Origin: JAGLQA01 sp023135565
Lineage (GTDB): Bacteria > Acidobacteriota > Aminicenantia > UBA2199
NCBI GenBank assembly: GCA_030639305.1
Contig: DAOWCY010000247.1
Span: 1 to 9,486, forward strand
Length of the DNA: 9,486 bases
Direction of reading: 5' to 3'
Below, piece by piece: positions 1 through 5,118 of this stretch. Position 1 is the first letter of the stretch. Each line of letters opens with the position of its first letter. Both the position numbers and the translations under genes were made by a program. The notes beneath the pieces were generated by a model. That model was not told where the DNA came from and did not search any database. It saw only the letters and a list, made by a program, of their open reading frames with translations.

Positions 1-293
1 ATCATAAGAAGTTTTGTTCAAACTTTTTCAAAAGTTTGGCCCCCGGCAGGGACCCGCGGTGCGGGCACCCTATGGGCTGCTTCGCTGCAAGGGCAGCGGG
101 TGAGTGCTTCTCGCTTTTAAATCATAAGAAGTTTTGTTCAAACTTTTTCAAAAGTTTGGCCCCCGGCAGGGACCCGCGGTGCGGGCACCCTATGGGCTGC
201 TTCGCCGCAAGAGGCAGCGAGTGAGCGCTTCTCGCTTTTAAATCATAAGAAGTTTTGTTCAAACTTTTTTAAAAGTTTGGCCCCCGGCAGGGA
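1..293. repeat. Tandem 120-bp repeat array, 2 copies plus a partial third
   Basis: Copy 1 is 1-120, copy 2 is 121-241 and a partial copy 3 is 242-293. The first 82 bases of copies 1 and 2 are identical; later they differ by a few substitutions and a one-base insertion. Copy 3 matches for about 52 bases with one change and then departs into a different tail (ggaggccggaggc) that recurs near 2041. Each copy carries a perfect inverted repeat with 9-bp arms and a 2-nt loop (19-38, 139-158, 260-279; left arm CAAACTTTT), followed by a GC-rich stretch. The array begins at the first base of the window, so it probably continues to the left. The open frame through it (36-224) only mirrors the repeat and is not a gene. 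Together with 294-349, where I see nothing, this makes up the 384-bp gene-free stretch at the left end. Its role is unknown; it looks like an intergenic repeat family rather than a transposon. Confidence 0.9.
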
Positions 294-349
294 GGCCGGA
301 GGCAAGCCCCACATTCAGCCCTTAATCCGCACTGAGATTTCGCGAGTGG

Positions 350-378
350 TTGTCAAAAAGTTTTTTTAGTATTATAAT
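350..378 (+). promoter_or_regulatory. Sigma-70 type promoter giving a predicted leaderless mRNA
   Basis: The -35 box is TTGTCA (350-355, one mismatch to consensus) and the -10 box is a perfect TATAAT (373-378), with an optimal 17-bp spacer. Transcription would start about 6-7 nt beyond the -10 box, at 384-386, which is the ATG at 385. There is no purine-rich ribosome binding site between the promoter and the ATG. The message is therefore predicted to be leaderless. Start-site mapping has not been seen here; this is read from sequence alone. Confidence 0.8.
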
Positions 379-384
379 AGAACT

Positions 385-1962
385 ATGAAAGGCTTACCCA
401 TCGGCATCCAGACCTTCAGCAAATTAATCGAAAGAAACTATCTTTACATAGATAAAACCGAATGCATATACAACCTGATTAAAGGCGGCGGATATTATTT
501 TTTATCCCGTCCCCGGCGGTTCGGAAAATCGTTATTGGTTTCCACTTTGAAGGAGATATTTTCCGGCAGCAAAGAACTTTTTAAAGGCTTGTGGATTTAT
601 GATAAGATTGCCTGGGACGCTCACCCGGTGATCCACATCGACTTTTTAGGGTTAAGTTATGCCGCCAGGGAAGAAATGGTAGACACCCTGGACTATTTAG
701 TAAACCGGAATGCCGAGAACCACGGGATCGAGCTTAAAGAAAAAGGCTATGACAAACGGTTCCGGGAATTGATTATCAAGCTGTCGCAGCGGAACAAAGT
801 GGTTGCTTTAGTGGATGAATACGACAAGCCTATTATAGATTTCGTAGAAGACCGGGAAACCGCTTTACGAAACCGGGATATTTTAAAGAGTTTCTATTCC
901 ATATTAAAAGGCATGGATGAGTACTTAGAATTTGTTTTTATTACCGGGGTATCGAAATTCTCCAAAGTATCTGTTTTTTCCGACCTGAATAATCTTAACG
1001 ACATCACCATGGATGAGAAATATTCCGTATTGTTGGGTTATACCCAGGAGGAACTGCTGAGATATTTCGACCGGCGGCTCGAAGGGCTGGCTGGAAAAGA
1101 GAAGAAAGAGCAGTGGTTGGAAGATATTCGCGCCTGGTACAACGGTTATTCCTGGGACGGGAAGAATTTTGTTTACAATCCTTATTCGATTTTGCACTTG
1201 TTTAAAAAGGGAAGGTTTGCCAATTATTGGTTTGAGAGCGGCTCGCCTTCTTTTTTAGTAAAATTAATCAGGAAGTATAATATCGACCTACCCGAATTGG
1301 AAGCCTACAAAGCCGGAGAAGAGGTGTTTTCTTCTTTTGATATAGACCGCATGCATGTGGTATCGCTGTTGTTCCAGACAGGGTATTTGACTGTAAAGGA
1401 AGTTGTGCCGGCCGGCAGACGGAAGCGTTTTTATATTTTGTCGTATCCCAATTTAGAGGTGAAAGAAGCGTTTTTAGTTTATTTGCTGGGTGATTTTTCG
1501 CCGAAGTTTGCCGACAGGATAAGTGTGGTGGCGGATGATTTAAGAGCCGTTCTGCAAGCTGGAGATACCGGGAAATTTTTTGAGATTGTGCGGTCTATAT
1601 TTGCGCAGATACCTTATGATATATTTGTGCAGGACAGGGAAGGTTATTATCAAACTGTTATTTATCTTTTATTGAAGCTTATCGGCATCAACATACATAC
1701 CGAGGTAGAGACCAATATAGGCAGGCTCGATGCTGTAATAGAGACTGAGAACATCATTTATATTTTGGAATTCAAATTAGGCACAGCCGAAGAAGCTTTA
1801 GAGCAGATAAAAGAAAAAAAGTATTACGAGAGGTATTTGGGATTTGCCGGTGAAGTGAAATTAATCGGCGTCGGTTTTGATGTAGAGCAGCGGAACATAG
1901 CCGGTTACAAAATCGAAGGCTTGCCGAAAGCTAAAAGCGGCCTCCGGCGGCCAACTTTTTGA
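385..1962 (+). CDS. AAA-ATPase-like / PD-(D/E)XK nuclease family protein (DUF1703 type)
   Basis: 525 residues. The N-terminus (PIGIQTF, then YLYIDKT at 19-25) is the hallmark opening of the AAA-ATPase_like family. A P-loop-like RPRRFGKS lies at 42-49 and a Walker B-like DEYDKP at 144-149. The C-terminal third carries a PD-(D/E)XK nuclease core: GRLDAVIE with D449, then LEFK with E462 and K464. The two-domain layout and the length fit complete members of this family, often annotated AAA family ATPase or DUF1703. These proteins are abundant, patchily spread and functionally unproven; nuclease activity and a mobile or defence role are inferred from the fold. The ATG at 385 matches the usual family N-terminus although no ribosome binding site precedes it. 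The last eight residues and the TGA are encoded by a copy of the local repeat, so the native C-terminus may have been slightly altered. Gene flanked by repeats on both sides. Confidence 0.92.
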   Translation: MKGLPIGIQTFSKLIERNYLYIDKTECIYNLIKGGGYYFLSRPRRFGKSLLVSTLKEIFSGSKELFKGLWIYDKIAWDAHPVIHIDFLGLSYAAREEMVDTLDYLVNRNAENHGIELKEKGYDKRFRELIIKLSQRNKVVALVDEYDKPIIDFVEDRETALRNRDILKSFYSILKGMDEYLEFVFITGVSKFSKVSVFSDLNNLNDITMDEKYSVLLGYTQEELLRYFDRRLEGLAGKEKKEQWLEDIRAWYNGYSWDGKNFVYNPYSILHLFKKGRFANYWFESGSPSFLVKLIRKYNIDLPELEAYKAGEEVFSSFDIDRMHVVSLLFQTGYLTVKEVVPAGRRKRFYILSYPNLEVKEAFLVYLLGDFSPKFADRISVVADDLRAVLQAGDTGKFFEIVRSIFAQIPYDIFVQDREGYYQTVIYLLLKLIGINIHTEVETNIGRLDAVIETENIIYILEFKLGTAEEALEQIKEKKYYERYLGFAGEVKLIGVGFDVEQRNIAGYKIEGLPKAKSGLRRPTF

Positions 1963-1972
1963 AAAAAGTTGG
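1937..1972. repeat. Inverted, internally deleted copy of the repeat family with a 10-bp-arm palindrome
   Basis: Bases 1937-1952 (gcctccggc next to ggcc) match the reverse complement of the repeat tail near 277-303 with the middle missing. Next, 1951-1972 is a perfect inverted repeat: arm CCAACTTTTT, loop GA, arm AAAAAGTTGG. The stop codon of the upstream nuclease gene (TGA, 1960-1962) lies at the loop. Compared with the left copies, both arms carry a matching change (A to C on one side, T to G on the other), so pairing is kept. It could act as a weak bidirectional terminator or just be a mobile repeat unit; the stem is too AT-rich for a convincing intrinsic terminator. Confidence 0.7.
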
Positions 1973-2040
1973 ACAAAAACATTTCATGACAGAAGCGGGG
2001 AAATAAAACGCATGCCCATTTTGCTGCGCAGCTACTCAAC

Positions 2041-2068
2041 AAAAGTTTGTCCCCCGGCAGGGAGGCCG
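2041..2068 (+). repeat. Direct copy of the repeat tail downstream of the nuclease gene
   Basis: These 28 bases match 271-298 with one mismatch (aaaagtttg, then cccccggcag, then ggaggccg). The nuclease gene at 385-1962 thus lies between two direct copies about 1.77 kb apart, with an inverted partial copy at 1937-1972. The copy sits in the 185-bp gap between the two plus-strand genes, where I see no other gene. Confidence 0.8.
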
Positions 2069-2112
2069 TTAGAGTTCTCGAATGCCCGTTTGCTGAATGC
2101 TGCTCTAAGTAT

Positions 2113-2141
2113 TTGACATTTTTTCAAATATTTTGTATAGT
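2113..2141 (+). promoter_or_regulatory. Sigma-70 type promoter giving a predicted leaderless mRNA
   Basis: A perfect -35 box TTGACA (2113-2118) is followed after 17 bp by the -10 box TATAGT (2136-2141, one mismatch). The expected transcription start, about 2147-2149, coincides with the ATG at 2148. No Shine-Dalgarno sequence is present. This repeats the architecture in front of the nuclease gene at 385. It also argues against the longer TTG start at 2133, which would lie inside the promoter. Confidence 0.78.
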
Positions 2142-2147
2142 TTTGTC

Positions 2148-2450
2148 ATGAAAGATATAAGCAAGATTGAAATACAGGATAGGTTGGAAAGGAACAAGAG
2201 ATTTATCGAATCGAGATTTCATGTTATACAAATCGGATTATTCGGTTCATTTGCAGCCGGGAACAGCACGTCTAAGAGTGACATCGATATTCTTGTTCAA
2301 TTCAGGAAGGGGCATAAGGACTTTTTCAATTATATGCGTTTGAGGAACTATTTGCAGGAGTTGTTGGGCAGGGAAGTTGATTTAGTGATGAGTGGAGCGG
2401 TTAAGCCCCGATTAAAAGAGAATATTTTCAGCCAGGTTCAATATGTCTAA
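2148..2450 (+). CDS. MNT-type minimal nucleotidyltransferase, orphan
   Basis: 100 residues. It has the polymerase-beta-fold nucleotidyltransferase motif GSF (33-35), then SDIDILV (44-50), giving the G-S-x(10)-D-x-D pattern with D45 and D47, and a third likely metal-binding acid at D78 (REVDLV). This matches the minimal MNT family. Members paired with HEPN proteins act as antitoxins by adding nucleotides to the HEPN toxin. Here no HEPN gene is next to it: upstream is a repeat-containing gap and downstream a convergent gene on the other strand. It may be a leftover antitoxin, act on a partner encoded elsewhere, or have another substrate. All catalytic acids are present, so it is probably intact. 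I chose the ATG at 2148 over the TTG at 2133 because the latter overlaps the -10 region. Confidence 0.88.
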   Translation: MKDISKIEIQDRLERNKRFIESRFHVIQIGLFGSFAAGNSTSKSDIDILVQFRKGHKDFFNYMRLRNYLQELLGREVDLVMSGAVKPRLKENIFSQVQYV

Positions 2451-2460
2451 AAGGTTTTAG
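2447..2460. terminator. AT-rich palindrome between convergent genes, possible weak terminator
   Basis: A perfect 14-bp palindrome (arm CTAAAA, GG centre, arm TTTTAG) lies in the 16-bp gap between two convergent genes and includes the stop codon of the nucleotidyltransferase. Its position suits a bidirectional terminator, but the stem is short and AT-rich and there is no clear U-run, so the assignment is weak. Confidence 0.25.
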
Positions 2461-2466
2461 AAATGA

Positions 2467-5118
2467 CTACCCTGCTTTTATCCCCACTAATTTACTTAAA
2501 AGCTGTAACTCTGCTGATACCTGACTCTTTATGACATCATACCTTACGATTTTTTTTTCTGCTTCTTGTGATGGACTTAACCAGGGCAAAGAATAAACGG
2601 CGGCTGGAACCTCCCGGCGAAACCGTTCCAGGTCCTCTTCGCCATGAAAAAGCATAATGATTTGCCAGTTTTTGGGGAAAAGCTTTAGCAATTTATTAAA
2701 TCCCCTGGCCAGGGTGGTCACTGTTATTTCATCCATATTTTGCAGTGGATCATCGAGAATCAATAATGATAAAGGGTTGTCGATGCGGACAGCACAAAGA
2801 ATGAATAATGACAACGCAAACATATTAAGTTCCGCGGTGTTCAACCTTAAATCCGCTCTTGCTTTTCTACCCGACAGACCCCCAGGTTCATCGATCTCGA
2901 AATGCAGCTTATGTTCTTTTTCGGTGTATTCATGCCTGATTGCTAACTCTTCATAAGCCCAGCGAGCCGGGGTAAACAGGTCCATTAATTCATTTAGCGA
3001 TTCTATAAGATTTCCCTTTTTCTGTTTTTTTAAGAGTTCAATAAAAGTAGTATGGAGCGTTTCCCCTATCTTTTTTAACTCTATGTGGGCATCGAGAGTT
3101 TTCTTTAAATTTTCAAATCTATCAACGCAAGTCTTCTCAAATTTCCCTTTATCTTTTATCTCTTCACATGCAGCAATCAACTCCCCGGTTTTTTCGATTA
3201 GACCGGCAGCCCAATTTTTCACTCCGATTGTGAGAGATTTATCGAATTTTAAAACTCTATTCTCTGTAAGAGCATCTTTTATCCTGTCACCTAAACCGCT
3301 GGTTTCGGTCAGCCAGGGGGCTGCCCGGTTCAACCTATCCATTTCATAGCGGCCAAAAATCGGTTGAATCGGCACAGTCTCCCCTTTTTGTTTTTCGTGG
3401 GATTCGGAAGGCTCTAACGATGTCCGCAATTCATCCCGCTTTGAAGCGAATATTTCAATTTTTCCCTTGATAATTTCATCGTTAACTTCAAAAAGATGCT
3501 CTCCAAAAACTTTTCGGCTATCTTCATCCAACTTCCATTTTTGGTCGCGGGCACCCTTTAGTGATTTAACCACAATATAGTATTTTTCAGCTAAATCCGT
3601 TAATGCGGTCATCTCCATCCATTTGTCCAGGGTGGCTTTAAAATTAGGGGCGGACCGGGGAACTGCATACCACTGGTTTAATTGCTCGAATAATTCCCGT
3701 GCATCCCGCAAATTTATCAATATAGAATCAATCCCTTCCTGGATTTGGTCTAAGGCGCTATCTACCTGGCTTAGAATCGTTTCGTTTATTATGCCTGATT
3801 TTAATTTCTCCGGTAAACCGTGTAATTGAGCAGCGAATGGAATCAATTGATCTAACAATTCTATAGATACAGGTAAACATGCCTCGATCAACTCGACTGG
3901 TTTATTTTCACTTTTTAATACGCCCAGGGAATCGATTACAGCCTCCTCTCTATTCCTGTCTTGCCCTGTAATCGCCTCTTTTAATTTTTGAGGTAATTCT
4001 TCAAAACACTGCCCAGCTTTACTTTTGGCAATATTATGTTCTTGAACAACTTCACGATGCTCCGGGAAAAAGGCATCGATAAAAACATTGGCCCGCCCGC
4101 CGTCACCTTCCCGCGTGAGCCGTTCCATCACAGACTGGTTTAAACGAAAGGATGTGGCTTTAATTTCTTTTGCTAATGGAGTAGAAATACCTTCTTGCTT
4201 TATAGAAAATTTTTTCTTTTCCTTTTCCTCTTTCTCTTTAAACTCTAAGAGAACCTGTGCCTCAGTGCCTACATGTTTATTTTTTATTATTTTTTTATAA
4301 TCGGGATTTATCTCGAGCCGTTCAACACGTTCCGCTTTGCCTGTCACCGCCATTTCCAGGGCTTCTACTATGGTTGACTTTCCGCTGCCGTTAGGCCCGT
4401 GTATTAAATGAATTTCACTGTCTGTATTAAGTTCTAAAATCCGTTTGCCGGGTAACCGATAATTGTCTAAAGTAATTATTTCTAATTTGGTGTTACTGCT
4501 CGATTTGATTGTAGTATACCATTCCCCGGTCTTCTTCAAAAGCCAGGAGAATGCGCGTTCCAGGTCTTTTCCCCGGAAATGTTTCCCTTCGGGAGCGGTT
4601 CTTTTCCCAGGCTCTAAAATTGTCAACAAATTTACTCCCACGGAAAATAAATATTCGGTTTCTCGAGCAATCTCACGCAGCTTGCTTCCAAATTCTTTTT
4701 TTGATTTTTTCGGGCAAACGATCACTAACTCCACACAGCGAGCTTGAACCTTTTCTTTACCGCCAGCATTTCTCAAGAATAAATGGCGTAAATAGCCGGC
4801 TTTATCGATACATTTCATTAAAAAATCGGGATATGACTCCGGGTCAGTATCGTCTCCGCAAAACACAAATATCATCCCTAAGGAATTAAGCTTACAGTCA
4901 TTAATCAAAATATCCGCATCCGGTTCATAATGTTCATCGAAACAAATATGTTTCCCTGTATGTTTTTTGTGAATGAAACACCGTTTGTCTTTTATTTTAC
5001 TGAAGTTCTCAATTTTATTAACTTTAGCTAAATTAAAAATACCTTTAAGCTCTCCACTTAGTTCTCTGATAATTTTGTTCTTATTATATGACTTTATTTC
5101 ATCACTTTGACTGCCCAT
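2467..5118 (-). CDS. SMC/RecF-like ATPase with a novel N-terminal domain
   Basis: 883 residues, last gene of the minus-strand operon. Walker A is GPNGSGKST (241-249); a Q-loop-like region with FRLNQSVMERL follows; a degenerate ABC signature (LNTAELNM) lies near 759-766; Walker B is LLILDDPLQNMD with D789 and D790; the H-loop is LFHGEED with H825. This order is that of SMC/Rad50/RecF-type ABC ATPases, which dimerise around ATP and sense or hold DNA. The roughly 400 residues between the halves look helical and contain no CXXC zinc hook, so it is not a canonical Rad50. Unusually, about 215 residues precede the ATPase core. They include a dense Cys/His cluster (C47, H50, H53, H57, C59, H63) and an alpha/beta-like stretch I cannot assign. 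I start at the ATG at 5118 because GGAGAG lies 4 nt before it; a TTG at 5130 is the alternative. The gene overlaps the SIR2 gene by 17 bp. Inferred role: sensor or activator partner of the SIR2 protein. Confidence 0.9.
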   Translation of the reverse strand: MGSQSDEIKSYNKNKIIRELSGELKGIFNLAKVNKIENFSKIKDKRCFIHKKHTGKHICFDEHYEPDADILINDCKLNSLGMIFVFCGDDTDPESYPDFLMKCIDKAGYLRHLFLRNAGGKEKVQARCVELVIVCPKKSKKEFGSKLREIARETEYLFSVGVNLLTILEPGKRTAPEGKHFRGKDLERAFSWLLKKTGEWYTTIKSSSNTKLEIITLDNYRLPGKRILELNTDSEIHLIHGPNGSGKSTIVEALEMAVTGKAERVERLEINPDYKKIIKNKHVGTEAQVLLEFKEKEEKEKKKFSIKQEGISTPLAKEIKATSFRLNQSVMERLTREGDGGRANVFIDAFFPEHREVVQEHNIAKSKAGQCFEELPQKLKEAITGQDRNREEAVIDSLGVLKSENKPVELIEACLPVSIELLDQLIPFAAQLHGLPEKLKSGIINETILSQVDSALDQIQEGIDSILINLRDARELFEQLNQWYAVPRSAPNFKATLDKWMEMTALTDLAEKYYIVVKSLKGARDQKWKLDEDSRKVFGEHLFEVNDEIIKGKIEIFASKRDELRTSLEPSESHEKQKGETVPIQPIFGRYEMDRLNRAAPWLTETSGLGDRIKDALTENRVLKFDKSLTIGVKNWAAGLIEKTGELIAACEEIKDKGKFEKTCVDRFENLKKTLDAHIELKKIGETLHTTFIELLKKQKKGNLIESLNELMDLFTPARWAYEELAIRHEYTEKEHKLHFEIDEPGGLSGRKARADLRLNTAELNMFALSLFILCAVRIDNPLSLLILDDPLQNMDEITVTTLARGFNKLLKLFPKNWQIIMLFHGEEDLERFRREVPAAVYSLPWLSPSQEAEKKIVRYDVIKSQVSAELQLLSKLVGIKAG

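Noticed and set aside
36..224. Plus-strand open frame of 62 residues
   Set aside because: It starts with TTG inside the 120-bp tandem repeat and its protein simply repeats the same block twice; no ribosome site or family resemblance.
1..293. Possible CRISPR array
   Set aside because: Units are about 120 bp and nearly identical along their whole length with no variable spacers.
2133..2147. TTG start extending the nucleotidyltransferase by five residues
   Set aside because: It lies within the spacer and -10 box of the promoter, so it would not be transcribed; the ATG at 2148 fits better.
2451..2466. A HEPN toxin partner next to the nucleotidyltransferase
   Set aside because: Only 16 bp separate it from a convergent gene, and the 185-bp gap upstream has no open frame of HEPN length.
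4463..4889. Two overlapping plus-strand open frames opposite the ATPase gene
   Set aside because: They are antisense shadows of a long gene with clear motifs; no family resemblance.
2467..5118. Rad50 identity for the ATPase
   Set aside because: No CXXC zinc hook in the middle region and Walker A is at residue 241 rather than near the N-terminus.
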